A stretch of 64,000 bases of DNA, taken from positions 62,001 through 126,000 of the forward strand of contig NZ_JAOEFC010000001.1 of the NCBI RefSeq assembly GCF_025421715.1, in the 5' to 3' direction. Below, piece after piece: positions 50,270 through 58,843 of the stretch (the stretch's first letter is position 1; the number at the start of each line of letters is the position of its first letter). The DNA comes from Microbacterium festucae. Lineage in GTDB: Bacteria > Actinomycetota > Actinomycetes > Actinomycetales > Microbacteriaceae. A program made the position numbers and the translations under genes. The notes below the pieces were generated by a model. It saw only the letters and a program-made list of their open reading frames with translations. It did not search any database and was not told the origin of the DNA.

Positions 50270-52204
50270 ATGATCCAGGAATGGTACGTCGCGTTGCTCC
50301 CTCTGCTCATCGCGACGCTCGCGTTCGTCGTACCCGGTCTCGCGGTGATCATCGCAGGTTGGGGAACGTCCCGCATCTCGCTGTTGTTCCTCGCGCCCGC
50401 GGTGTCGACGGCGCTGTTGGCGGTCTCGGCGACCATCGCCCCCGTGGTCGGAATGGCCTGGTCTGCACTCCCGTTGGTGATCCTGACGGCCGTGGCCGCC
50501 GTCGCGGCCTACGGGCTTCGCCGGTGGGCGGGCAGGGACGCTCCCCCACGCCGGCTCGGATGGCCCCGGATCATCGCACCCGTCGCAGCCTTCCTCGTCG
50601 CAGCCGCCATCATCGGCGCTCAGCTAGCGTGGGCGTTCGGTCGCCCCGACAACATTTCGCAGACCTTCGACGCGATCGTGCATGTGAATACGGCGGCTTT
50701 CGCAGTCGACACGACGAACGCATCCGCCTTCCACATCGGAGCCACCTCCGACATTCCGTTCTATCCGAACGCCTGGCACAGCCTGGTCTCCCTGGCGGCA
50801 CTGATGACAGGGGTGTCGACACCGGTCGCGGTGAGTGCCGCGAACATCGCCATCGGAGCGATCGCGTGGCCGGCCTCCTGCATCGCCCTGGCAGGAGCGC
50901 TCTTCCGGGGGCGGACGGCAGCGCTGGTGAGCGCCGCCGCTCTGTCGACGGGATTCGGGGCGTTCCCGATGCTTCTGCTCTTCTTCGGTGTCCTCTACCC
51001 CAACCTTGCCGCCTACGCCGTCCTGCCGGCCGGAATCGCGGTCGTGGTCTGGCTCTTGAGATCTACCTCTGCACGGGAAGCGACCCTCTGGTCGACTCTG
51101 CTGGCGGTCATCGGCGTGGGGATCGGCCTCGCGCATCCGAACGCATTCCTCGCCCTGTTCGCGTTCGGAGCGTCGCTCGCGATCCTGGAGTTCGCGGCCC
51201 GCATGCTGCGTGACCGCACCCGCCGGTCGGTCGTGATCCACGCGAGCCTGATCGTCGTGCTGCTCGTGGTCGGCGCCGGGCTCTGGCGGTTCGGGCGCAC
51301 GAACTACGACATGTCGCGCTGGGGGCCGTGGCAGAGCACCGCGCAAGCCATGGGGGAAGCACTGTTGCTCTCGCCACGCGCGTATCCGATCACGGTAACC
51401 GTGTCGATCCTCACCCTCCTCGGCCTCGTCGCGATCATCCGACGCCCGCGGCTGTACCCCCTCGTCGTTCCCTACGCCATCGCGTCCTTCATGTTCGTCC
51501 TCGTGTCAGGCACCGGGGTGAACAATCTCCTCCGCGAGATGGTGACGAACCCGTGGTACAACGACTCCTTCCGGCTCGCGGCCCTGCTGCCGGTAGCGGG
51601 CATCCCGGTGGCCACGTTGGGCGCTCTCACCGTCGTCGATCTGTCCCGACGGGCGCTCGCACGGTGGAACTCCCCGAAGGGTGTGGCCGTCGTCGCGACC
51701 GTCATCGGCGTGGCGGTGCTCTTCTCCGTCGGAGTGGGGCCCAACGTGCTCAGGGTGGCAGCCGACACCCGCAGCGCGTACGCGATGACCTCGACCTCGC
51801 CGCTGCTCACCAGCGAGGAGCAGACTCTGCTCGAACGCCTCGACCGCACAACAGCGGCCGACGCGCTCATCGCCGGCAGTCCGTGGACAGGCGCATCGCT
51901 CGCCTATGCGATCGGCAACCGCCAGGTGGTCGAGAAGCATGTGTTCGGCACTCGAGACGATGACGAGATCTATCTCGATGAGAACCTCCGCAACATCGAT
52001 ACGGACCCTCGCGTATGCGCCGCGATAAATGAGATCGGCGTCGACTACGTGCTCGACTTCGGGACCCAGAACGTGTGGAACAACCCGGCGGCTTCCGCCG
52101 ACCGCGACGGCATTCAGGGCCTTCCTCCCACTGAGTCGCTCGCCCTGGTGGATTCCGAGGGACCGGCCGCGAAGCTCTACCGAGTCGTGGGATGCACGCA
52201 GTGA
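50270..52204 (+). CDS. DUF6541-like multi-pass membrane protein
   Basis: 644-residue protein with about 12 membrane segments in the first 530 residues and a C-terminal extracytoplasmic part (about 535-644, TSEEQTLLERLDRTTAADAL). The motif NISQTFDAIVHVNTAAFAVD with PFYPNAWHSLVSLAALMTG near 125-185 is characteristic of actinobacterial DUF6541 proteins, whose fold resembles membrane GT-C transferases acting on polyprenyl-phosphate sugars. A GT-C role is inference. GAAGGTGG precedes the ATG. It starts a co-directional run of at least seven genes to 57.9 kb. Confidence 0.85.
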   Translation: MIQEWYVALLPLLIATLAFVVPGLAVIIAGWGTSRISLLFLAPAVSTALLAVSATIAPVVGMAWSALPLVILTAVAAVAAYGLRRWAGRDAPPRRLGWPRIIAPVAAFLVAAAIIGAQLAWAFGRPDNISQTFDAIVHVNTAAFAVDTTNASAFHIGATSDIPFYPNAWHSLVSLAALMTGVSTPVAVSAANIAIGAIAWPASCIALAGALFRGRTAALVSAAALSTGFGAFPMLLLFFGVLYPNLAAYAVLPAGIAVVVWLLRSTSAREATLWSTLLAVIGVGIGLAHPNAFLALFAFGASLAILEFAARMLRDRTRRSVVIHASLIVVLLVVGAGLWRFGRTNYDMSRWGPWQSTAQAMGEALLLSPRAYPITVTVSILTLLGLVAIIRRPRLYPLVVPYAIASFMFVLVSGTGVNNLLREMVTNPWYNDSFRLAALLPVAGIPVATLGALTVVDLSRRALARWNSPKGVAVVATVIGVAVLFSVGVGPNVLRVAADTRSAYAMTSTSPLLTSEEQTLLERLDRTTAADALIAGSPWTGASLAYAIGNRQVVEKHVFGTRDDDEIYLDENLRNIDTDPRVCAAINEIGVDYVLDFGTQNVWNNPAASADRDGIQGLPPTESLALVDSEGPAAKLYRVVGCTQ

Positions 52205-53418
52205 CCGGTCCCCGCCCGGTCGCCGTCGCCTACGACTGCCTCTTTCCCTATACGACCGGCGGCGGCGAGCGCCAGTATCGCGGATTCGCTGAAGCGCTCG
52301 TCGACCGCGGATGCACGGTGGAGTATCTGACGGCGCAGCAGTGGGAACGAGGCGCTGCACCGAACGAGCGTTTCACCGTGACGGCGATCACCCCGCCGCT
52401 GAAGCTCTACGATTCCGGTGGGGTGCGGCGCATCACCGCTGCCGCTCGCTTCGCGATGGCACTCTTCTGGAACCTGAGGCGCCGCAGACATGATTTCTCA
52501 GCGCTCCTGGTGAGTGGGCTGCCTGTGCTGAACGTCTTCGCGGCGCGTCTCGCTCTCCTCGGGTCGCGGACGCCGCTCGTTGTCGACTACCTCGAAGTGT
52601 GGGGGCGCCGCCAGTGGATCGAGTATTCCGGTCACGTCACGGGGACCCTGGCCTGGGTCCTTCAGAAGCTCGCAATCGCCATGACTCCGGTCGCGTCATG
52701 CCATTCCCAGCTCAGCGCGCGGCGGCTGCGCGCAGAGGGCTTCCGCCGAGAAGTCCTCGTCAGCCCCGGACTGATCGACGAGAAGGCGACCGGCACGACA
52801 TCGATCGTGACCACCCCCAGCACCCCCCCGTTCGTGCTCTACGCCGGACGGCACATCCCTGACAAACGCGTCGAATCCCTGCCGGCGGCCGTCGCCGTCG
52901 CACGTCGGTCGATTCCCGATCTGAGGCTCGTCATCCTGGGAACCGGCCCCAGCACACCGGCGATCGAGGCCGCCGTCGCAGATGTCGAGGGCGAGACATG
53001 GACCGACCTCCCAGGGTTCGTGTCTGATGCCGAACTCGACGGGCTCATGCGATCGGCGTCCGTGCTCGTCAATCCGTCGCGCCGCGAAGGATACGGACTC
53101 GTCGTGGTGGAGGCAGCAGCCGCCGGCACGCCGATCGTGCTCGTCGACGACGATTCGAACGCGGCGACCGAACTGGTCACCGTGGGGGTCAACGGCGCGA
53201 TCGCGCCCGACATCGGCCCGGCGTCGCTGGGAACCAGCATCGCCGAGGTGATCACCGCCGGCACACCGCTGCGCGCGCGCACCCGCGAGTGGTACGCCGA
53301 CGCCGTGCAGAACAAAACCATCGGGCGCACTGTCGACGGCATCCTCGCCGCATTCGAACGCGCTCGTCATCAGCCGAGTGGGGCGCAGCAAGCCGCTCCC
53401 AGGGAAGGACACCTGTGA
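52192..53418 (+). CDS. GT4 family glycosyltransferase
   Basis: 408-residue GT-B enzyme. The N-terminal acceptor half opens VAVAYDCLFPYTTGGGERQY; the C-terminal donor half has PFVLYAGRHIPDKRVESLPA (about 218-237), RLVILGTGPSTPAIEAAVAD, and the GT4 E-x7-E motif in SRREGYGLVVVEAAAAGTPI. A GTG at 52201 that overlaps the previous stop as GTGA is an alternative start. It overlaps the next gene by 4 bases. Confidence 0.92.
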   Translation: MHAVTGPRPVAVAYDCLFPYTTGGGERQYRGFAEALVDRGCTVEYLTAQQWERGAAPNERFTVTAITPPLKLYDSGGVRRITAAARFAMALFWNLRRRRHDFSALLVSGLPVLNVFAARLALLGSRTPLVVDYLEVWGRRQWIEYSGHVTGTLAWVLQKLAIAMTPVASCHSQLSARRLRAEGFRREVLVSPGLIDEKATGTTSIVTTPSTPPFVLYAGRHIPDKRVESLPAAVAVARRSIPDLRLVILGTGPSTPAIEAAVADVEGETWTDLPGFVSDAELDGLMRSASVLVNPSRREGYGLVVVEAAAAGTPIVLVDDDSNAATELVTVGVNGAIAPDIGPASLGTSIAEVITAGTPLRARTREWYADAVQNKTIGRTVDGILAAFERARHQPSGAQQAAPREGHL

Positions 53419-54605
53419 ACAATCAGCCCGAGATCGAGCTGACGATCCTCATGCCCTGCCTCAACGAGGCGGAGACACTCGAGGTCTGCATCCGCAAGGC
53501 GCAGGGCTTCCTCGAGCGCTCCGGGGTCGACGGAGAGGTGCTGATCTCCGACAATGGCAGCACCGACGGCTCCCAGGAGATTGCGGCGAGGCTGGGCGCG
53601 CGCGTCTCGGCTGCGAGTCGCCGCGGCTACGGCGCGGCTCTGATCAACGGGATCGAGGCCGCCCGCGGTCGGTACATCATCATGGCCGACGCGGATGACA
53701 GCTACGACTTCGAGAATCTCGAGCCGTTCGTGGAGCGACTGCGCGCGGGGGCCGACCTCGTCATGGGAAACCGATTCGCGGGCGGGATCGCACCGGGCGC
53801 CATGCCCCCCTTGCACAAGTACCTCGGCAATCCCGTGCTGTCGGCTATCGGTCAGCTCTTCTTCCGCCCCAACGTCCGCGACTTCCATTGCGGTCTCCGC
53901 GGTTTCAACCGAGACCGGATGCGTGAGCTGGGACTGCAGACGACGGGGATGGAGTTCGCCTCCGAGATGGTCGTGAAGGCCTCGCTCGCGCGATACCGCA
54001 TCGAAGAAGTCCCGACCACCCTGAAGAAGGACGGCCGGTCCCGCCCGCCCCACCTTCGCAGCTGGCACGATGGCTGGCGCCATCTGCGCTTCCTCCTCCT
54101 GTTCGCCCCGCGCTGGCTGTTCGTCTACCCGGGGATCGTCGCGTTCTTCCTGGGCGCGATCACCGTCGCCGTGCTCGCGTTCGGGGGCGTTCAGATCGCC
54201 GGTATCGGTTTCGACGTCACCACCATGGTGTACGCCAGCGCACTGTGCATCTTGGGTTACCAAGCGCTGCTGTTCTTCTGGCTCACCAAGTTGTACGCCA
54301 CCCAGGAAGGCTTCCTCCCGACGAGCCCGCGGTACCGAGCGATCGTCGCGAAGTGGTCAGCCGAGCGCGGCCTCCTCATCGGGCTCGCGATCTTCCTCCT
54401 GGGCGTCGTGATCGGCGTCGTCCAGGTGGTGCGGTGGGGAAGCATCGACTTCGGGGCACAGGATGCCGCGCAGGCAGTCCGGATCGCGATCCCCAGCGCG
54501 CTCGGAATCATGCTCGGGTTCCAGACGGTGATGATGAGCTTCTTCTCGGGCGTCCTCACCACTCCTCGTCGCGAGCAAAGACCTGACGCGATCATCGAGA
54601 GCTGA
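53415..54605 (+). CDS. GT2 glycosyltransferase with C-terminal membrane segments (polyprenyl-phosphate type)
   Basis: 396-residue protein. The GT2 domain begins ELTILMPCLNEAETLEVCIR (about 7-26), with SDNGSTDGSQEIA, the catalytic YIIMADADDSYDFENLEPFV (about 92-111) and the conserved RDFHCGLRGFNRDRM. From about 225 there are four membrane segments. It resembles dolichol/polyprenyl-phosphate mannosyl- or glucosyltransferases that make lipid-linked sugar donors, which would serve GT-C enzymes such as the DUF6541-like protein. The GTG start overlaps the previous stop (GTGA). Confidence 0.9.
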   Translation: MNNQPEIELTILMPCLNEAETLEVCIRKAQGFLERSGVDGEVLISDNGSTDGSQEIAARLGARVSAASRRGYGAALINGIEAARGRYIIMADADDSYDFENLEPFVERLRAGADLVMGNRFAGGIAPGAMPPLHKYLGNPVLSAIGQLFFRPNVRDFHCGLRGFNRDRMRELGLQTTGMEFASEMVVKASLARYRIEEVPTTLKKDGRSRPPHLRSWHDGWRHLRFLLLFAPRWLFVYPGIVAFFLGAITVAVLAFGGVQIAGIGFDVTTMVYASALCILGYQALLFFWLTKLYATQEGFLPTSPRYRAIVAKWSAERGLLIGLAIFLLGVVIGVVQVVRWGSIDFGAQDAAQAVRIAIPSALGIMLGFQTVMMSFFSGVLTTPRREQRPDAIIES

Positions 54606-54611
54606 CAGCGG

Positions 54612-55745
54612 ATGCGCATACTCGTCGATCTGTTGGGCTTCACCGGCGGGCGCGGCGGCACGGAGACCTACGTTCGCGAGCTCCTCCCCCGTCTAGCCAC
54701 CGTCCTGGCTGACGCCGAACTCATCGTCGTGACCGGGCGCGCCGGTTCGGAACACGTCCGCGAGTTCTTCCCTGGCCGGATCGAGACTGTGCCCTGGGTC
54801 GGTGCCGACCGGGCGACCTGGGCGCTCGGGGAGATCGCCGCGGTCATCCCTACCGCGCGCCGTGTCGGCGCCGACCTCATATGGTCGCCCGCCAACTTCG
54901 GTCCCCTTCGCCGCGGGCCCGTGCGGCGAGTCGTCTCGGTGCACGACGTCATCTATCACGAGGTGAGGGGTGCAGGGCTCTCCGCTCTGCCTCGCAAGAT
55001 CACCGCGTGGCTGATGACACGCACAGCGCGCAGCGCGCACAAGGTCCTCACGGTGTCCGACGCCGCAGCGGCGTCGATCTCTTCTCACCTCGCTCTCCCT
55101 CGCACGCGCATCGCCGTGGTACACAACGGCAGCACACCCGCCCGGCCGGTTCAAGACCCCGCGGCGGCTCTTGCGACTCTCGACCTCCCCGCTGGGCGTC
55201 CGATTGTCCTCAGCGCCGGCAATAGGATGCCGCACAAGAACTTCCTCGGGCTCCTCGACGCGCTGTCCAGCATCGCCCCCGCAGATCGCCCGCTGAGCGT
55301 CCTGGTGGGGGGTGGCGACGATGATCCGCTGCGGCCGGCCGTCGCCGCGCGCGGACTGGAAGCTGACGTCGTGCTGCCGGGATGGGTCTCAGCGGAGGAG
55401 CTGGCAGCGCTCTACGCCGTAGCAACGGTGTACGCGTGCCCCTCTTTGACGGAAGGGTTCGGTCTTCCTGTCGTCGACGCCATGCGCGCAGGGTGCCTCG
55501 TCATCGCCAATGACATACCGGTGCTGCGCGAGGTGGGCGGCGACAACGCCTTCTATGCCGACGCGCGTGACCCTGAGAGCTTCGGCGCCGCGCTCTCGCG
55601 CGTTCTCATGATCGACGATCACGAGAAAGATGTCCGGCGCGCGGCGGGCCGGTCGTGGTCTGAGAGGTTCAGCTGGGACGCAGCGGCGCTCGGGGTCGCG
55701 GCCGTTCTGCGATCAGCGACAGAGGGAGAGACTGCGGGTGCCTGA
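54612..55745 (+). CDS. GT4 family glycosyltransferase
   Basis: 377-residue GT-B transferase. RILVDLLGFTGGRGGTETYV opens the acceptor domain; PIVLSAGNRMPHKNFLGLLD (about 196-215) and the donor-binding E-x7-E motif in CPSLTEGFGLPVVDAMRAGC (about 277-296) mark the donor domain. This layout is typical of mannosyl- or rhamnosyltransferases. Its stop lies inside the start of the flippase gene (8-base overlap). Confidence 0.92.
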   Translation: MRILVDLLGFTGGRGGTETYVRELLPRLATVLADAELIVVTGRAGSEHVREFFPGRIETVPWVGADRATWALGEIAAVIPTARRVGADLIWSPANFGPLRRGPVRRVVSVHDVIYHEVRGAGLSALPRKITAWLMTRTARSAHKVLTVSDAAAASISSHLALPRTRIAVVHNGSTPARPVQDPAAALATLDLPAGRPIVLSAGNRMPHKNFLGLLDALSSIAPADRPLSVLVGGGDDDPLRPAVAARGLEADVVLPGWVSAEELAALYAVATVYACPSLTEGFGLPVVDAMRAGCLVIANDIPVLREVGGDNAFYADARDPESFGAALSRVLMIDDHEKDVRRAAGRSWSERFSWDAAALGVAAVLRSATEGETAGA

Positions 55746-56976
55746 AGCGAACACGCTCCGCGGCCGCCTGTTCGGGTTCACACTGATCCCGGCGATAGCT
55801 GCGGTTTCGCCTCTTGTCGTTCTGCCGGCTGTCTCCCGCTCGGCCGGCGACGACGGGTGGGCCAGCGCGGTCGCGGGCGAGTCCGTGGGCACGTTCATCG
55901 CGATCGCCGTCGCCTACGGGTGGACGACGGTCGGCCCGGCGCTGGTCGCCGGCGCGAGCGATGACGTCCGTCGGGGGCGACTGTATCGTGACGCCGTCGT
56001 GGTGCGTTTGATCACGTCGGCCTTCGCCCTCCCCCTTCTCGTGGTCCTGTGTGCGCTCGTCGCTGCTCCCGGACACGCGCTCCTCGCGTCGCTGATGGGG
56101 TTGCAGGGAGCTCTCATCGGATTGTCGTTCACGTGGTTCGCGGTCGGTGTCGGCGACCCCCGTGCGATTCTCTTTTTCGATGCCGTCCCGCGGCTGGCAG
56201 TGGCCGTCGTGGCGATGCTGGCGATCGTCAATGGTGCCCCCGTCGAGGTCTATCCTCTTGCCGGCATCGTTGTCACTCTCGTCGGCACGACCGTCTATAC
56301 GCTGAACCTCCTGCGGCGCTACCCCTCCGCATGGCCCTCGATGCGCGAACTACCGACGCTTTTCCGGTGGGGAGCTCCGGTCGCACTCAACGATGCTGCC
56401 CTGGGTGCCTACTCGTCGGTCCCGATGCCCCTGGTGAACACGATTTCCTCCGGCGCCACCGCAGCCGGATTCGCCTCGGCGGACAAGCTGGCCAAACTCG
56501 GTCAGTTCCTGCCGCTCACGCTGGCCAATGCGTTGCAAGCGTGGACGGCTGAGGCCCACGAGGACCAACGTGCACGACGATTGCGGATCGCGCTCGTCAT
56601 GCACGGCTCGTTCGGCGCTGTCGGGATGGTGGTTCTCGGGCTGACGGGTCCCCTCGTCACCACGCTGTTCTTCGGGGCGCACGCTGGTGCATCGATGGGG
56701 GTCTGCTTCGCGCTGGGCGCCGCCTTCGCCATGTATTCGCTCCGCACGTCGATGACACGCCACGTTCTCTTCCCCGCAGCCCGCCAGAAGACGGTCATGT
56801 GGGCGACTCTCACCGCAACGGCCGCGGGAGTGCCCGCCATGCTCGTCGGCGCGTGGGCGTTCGGCCCTCTCGGGGTCGCGATCGGCTACGCGCTCACGGA
56901 AGCCATCTCGACGGTCCTTCTGGCCCAGCCCACGCGGCGCGCCTTCCATCGACTGGTGAGCGAGGTGGCCCCGTGA
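55738..56976 (+). CDS. Oligosaccharide flippase-like (Wzx/MATE) membrane protein
   Basis: 412-residue protein with about twelve membrane segments and the two-half symmetry of polysaccharide flippases; recognisable stretches are TLIPAIAAVSPLVVLPAVSR, LTWFAVGVGDPRAILFFDAV-like cytosolic turn near 140-160 and FRWGAPVALNDAALGAYSSV. It probably turns lipid-linked repeat units to the outer face, giving the locus a Wzx-type route besides two ABC exporters. The GTG start lies 8 bases before the upstream stop ends. Confidence 0.83.
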   Translation: MPEANTLRGRLFGFTLIPAIAAVSPLVVLPAVSRSAGDDGWASAVAGESVGTFIAIAVAYGWTTVGPALVAGASDDVRRGRLYRDAVVVRLITSAFALPLLVVLCALVAAPGHALLASLMGLQGALIGLSFTWFAVGVGDPRAILFFDAVPRLAVAVVAMLAIVNGAPVEVYPLAGIVVTLVGTTVYTLNLLRRYPSAWPSMRELPTLFRWGAPVALNDAALGAYSSVPMPLVNTISSGATAAGFASADKLAKLGQFLPLTLANALQAWTAEAHEDQRARRLRIALVMHGSFGAVGMVVLGLTGPLVTTLFFGAHAGASMGVCFALGAAFAMYSLRTSMTRHVLFPAARQKTVMWATLTATAAGVPAMLVGAWAFGPLGVAIGYALTEAISTVLLAQPTRRAFHRLVSEVAP

Positions 56977-57869
56977 TCGAACCGATGCTCTTCGTGGTTT
57001 CCACCCTCGGGCGCATCTCCGCCCTCGAAGATCTTCTGGCCAGCATCACGCCCCAGCTCCGCTCCGACGATCGCCTCGTCATCGTTGCGCAGCGTCGCGT
57101 CGACGAGGTGCATCGGATCGTCGCGCAGTGGGAACCCCGATCGGCGGGAGAGATCCGTGTGGTGAGCTCGGAACTCGGGGCCTCTCTCGGCCGCAACACG
57201 GGAGCCAGACGCGGCACGGACGGCCGTACCGACCCTCTCACGATGTTCCCCAACGACACCACCACGTTTCCGCCCGGCAGTGTCGATGCCATCCGCAGCG
57301 CCTTCCGAGGTCGCGCCGCCGGTGCCGTCCATGTGATGACCCCCGCGGGCCCGAGGTTCGAGCTCCCCCCGGCGGGCACTCCACTCAGCACGCGGACAGT
57401 CTGGTCGGTCATCGAGATGGGCCTGGTCATACGCCTGAGCCTGTTCCGTGAGCTCGGCGGGTTCGACGAGAACATCGGCACCGGCGCGCCCACCCCCTGG
57501 CAGGCAGGAGAAGTGACCGACTTGCTGATGCGGCTTGTGACGCGCCGCCCGAGTGAGGGCGCAGCGTTCGTGTGGACCCACATCGTCGGCGCCCACGTCT
57601 GCGGAATCGACGAGACCGAGGGCCTCAGCCGCGCGGAGAGCAAGCGAAAGCTCCGGGCGTACGGGCGGGGAGTGGGGCATGTGTACCGCATCCATCCCTT
57701 CCCCCGATGGCAACGGTGGGGTTTCGTGCTCGCCGGGTGGGCGATCGGGTTGCGGCGGTCCAGCGACTATCGCCTCGCAGATGGCGGGACCGCGTTCCTC
57801 GGCCGTTTGGAGGGCGTGTGCGGGCGCACCTGGGGTCGGGACGCCTCATCTCGCGCCGTCTCGCGATGA
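56973..57869 (+). CDS. GT2-like glycosyltransferase
   Basis: 298-residue GT-A-like enzyme: PMLFVVSTLGRISALEDLLA (about 4-23), ELGASLGRNTGARRGTDG (about 70-87), the acidic motif in TMFPNDTTTFPPGSVDAI where NDT replaces the usual DxD, and ELGGFDENIGTGAPTPWQAG (about 167-186), a classic GT2 acceptor signature. The GTG start overlaps the flippase stop as GTGA. The C-terminus is Arg-rich. It ends the co-directional run; a 97-base gap with a weak promoter follows. Confidence 0.85.
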   Translation: MIEPMLFVVSTLGRISALEDLLASITPQLRSDDRLVIVAQRRVDEVHRIVAQWEPRSAGEIRVVSSELGASLGRNTGARRGTDGRTDPLTMFPNDTTTFPPGSVDAIRSAFRGRAAGAVHVMTPAGPRFELPPAGTPLSTRTVWSVIEMGLVIRLSLFRELGGFDENIGTGAPTPWQAGEVTDLLMRLVTRRPSEGAAFVWTHIVGAHVCGIDETEGLSRAESKRKLRAYGRGVGHVYRIHPFPRWQRWGFVLAGWAIGLRRSSDYRLADGGTAFLGRLEGVCGRTWGRDASSRAVSR

Positions 57870-57952
57870 TCGACGGCACGCGCACGAGCCGGGTCGCTCG
57901 GGGGCACGGGTCACCCACCCGCCTCGCGATCAGGCCTGACGGCATGGTCTGG

Positions 57953-57958
57953 CAGGAT
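57953..57958 (+). promoter_or_regulatory. Possible -10 box of rfbA
   Basis: CAGGAT ends 8 bases before the ATG at 57967. The first base departs from the TAnnnT pattern seen elsewhere, so support is weaker. Confidence 0.35.
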
Positions 57959-57966
57959 TGGACCTC

Positions 57967-58836
57967 ATGAAGGGCATCATTCTCGCCGGCGGCTCGGGCA
58001 CGCGACTGCATCCGATCACTCTGGGCGTCTCCAAGCAGCTGATCCCGGTGTACGACAAGCCGATGGTCTACTACCCGCTGTCCACGTTGATGCTCGCGGG
58101 CATCCGCGACATCCTCGTGATCACCACCCCGCACGACGCACCATTCTTCGAGCGCCTGCTCGGCGATGGTTCGCAGTTCGGCATCTCCCTCAGCTTCGCT
58201 CAGCAGCCGTCGCCCGACGGCCTCGCTCAGGCCTTCACCATCGGGGCCGACTTCATCGGAGACGACACGGTCGCCCTCGTCCTCGGCGACAACCTCCTCT
58301 ACGGGCCCGGACTCGGCTCGCAGCTCAAGCGCTACGCCGACGTCGACGGCGGGGCCGTGTTCGCGTATTGGGTGGCTGAACCGTCCGCCTATGGCGTGGT
58401 CGAATTCGACGAGGCGGGTCGCGCCGTATCGCTCGAGGAGAAGCCGTCGCAGCCCAAGAGCAATTACGCCGTCCCCGGCCTGTACTTCTACGACAACGAC
58501 GTCATCGAGATCGCGCGAGGTCTTCAGCCCTCCCCTCGAGGAGAGTACGAGATCACCGATATCAATCGTGCATACCTCGAGTCCGGAAAGCTGCAGGTCG
58601 AAGTGCTGCCGCGCGGAACCGCGTGGCTCGACACCGGCACGTTCGATCAGATGACCGACGCGGCCGACTATGTGCGCACGATGGAGCGACGCACAGCGTT
58701 GCGCATCGGCGTGCCGGAGGAAGTCGCGTGGCGGCAGGGTTTCCTCACCGACGACGAGCTGCGCGCTCGCGCGGCCACGCTGGTCAAGTCCGGCTACGGC
58801 ACCTACCTGCTCGAGGTTCTCGAGCGCGGTCGGTGA
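57967..58836 (+). CDS. rfbA: Glucose-1-phosphate thymidylyltransferase
   Basis: 289-residue nucleotidyltransferase making dTDP-glucose, first step to dTDP-rhamnose. The nucleotide loop [20 protein letters not shown] (2-21) is followed by [48 protein letters not shown] and [20 protein letters not shown]. Length is normal. An in-frame TTG at 57958 is less likely as start. rfbB, rfbC and rfbD are not in the window and should lie elsewhere. Confidence 0.96.
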   Translation: MKGIILAGGSGTRLHPITLGVSKQLIPVYDKPMVYYPLSTLMLAGIRDILVITTPHDAPFFERLLGDGSQFGISLSFAQQPSPDGLAQAFTIGADFIGDDTVALVLGDNLLYGPGLGSQLKRYADVDGGAVFAYWVAEPSAYGVVEFDEAGRAVSLEEKPSQPKSNYAVPGLYFYDNDVIEIARGLQPSPRGEYEITDINRAYLESGKLQVEVLPRGTAWLDTGTFDQMTDAADYVRTMERRTALRIGVPEEVAWRQGFLTDDELRARAATLVKSGYGTYLLEVLERGR

Positions 58837-58843
58837 CCGGCGG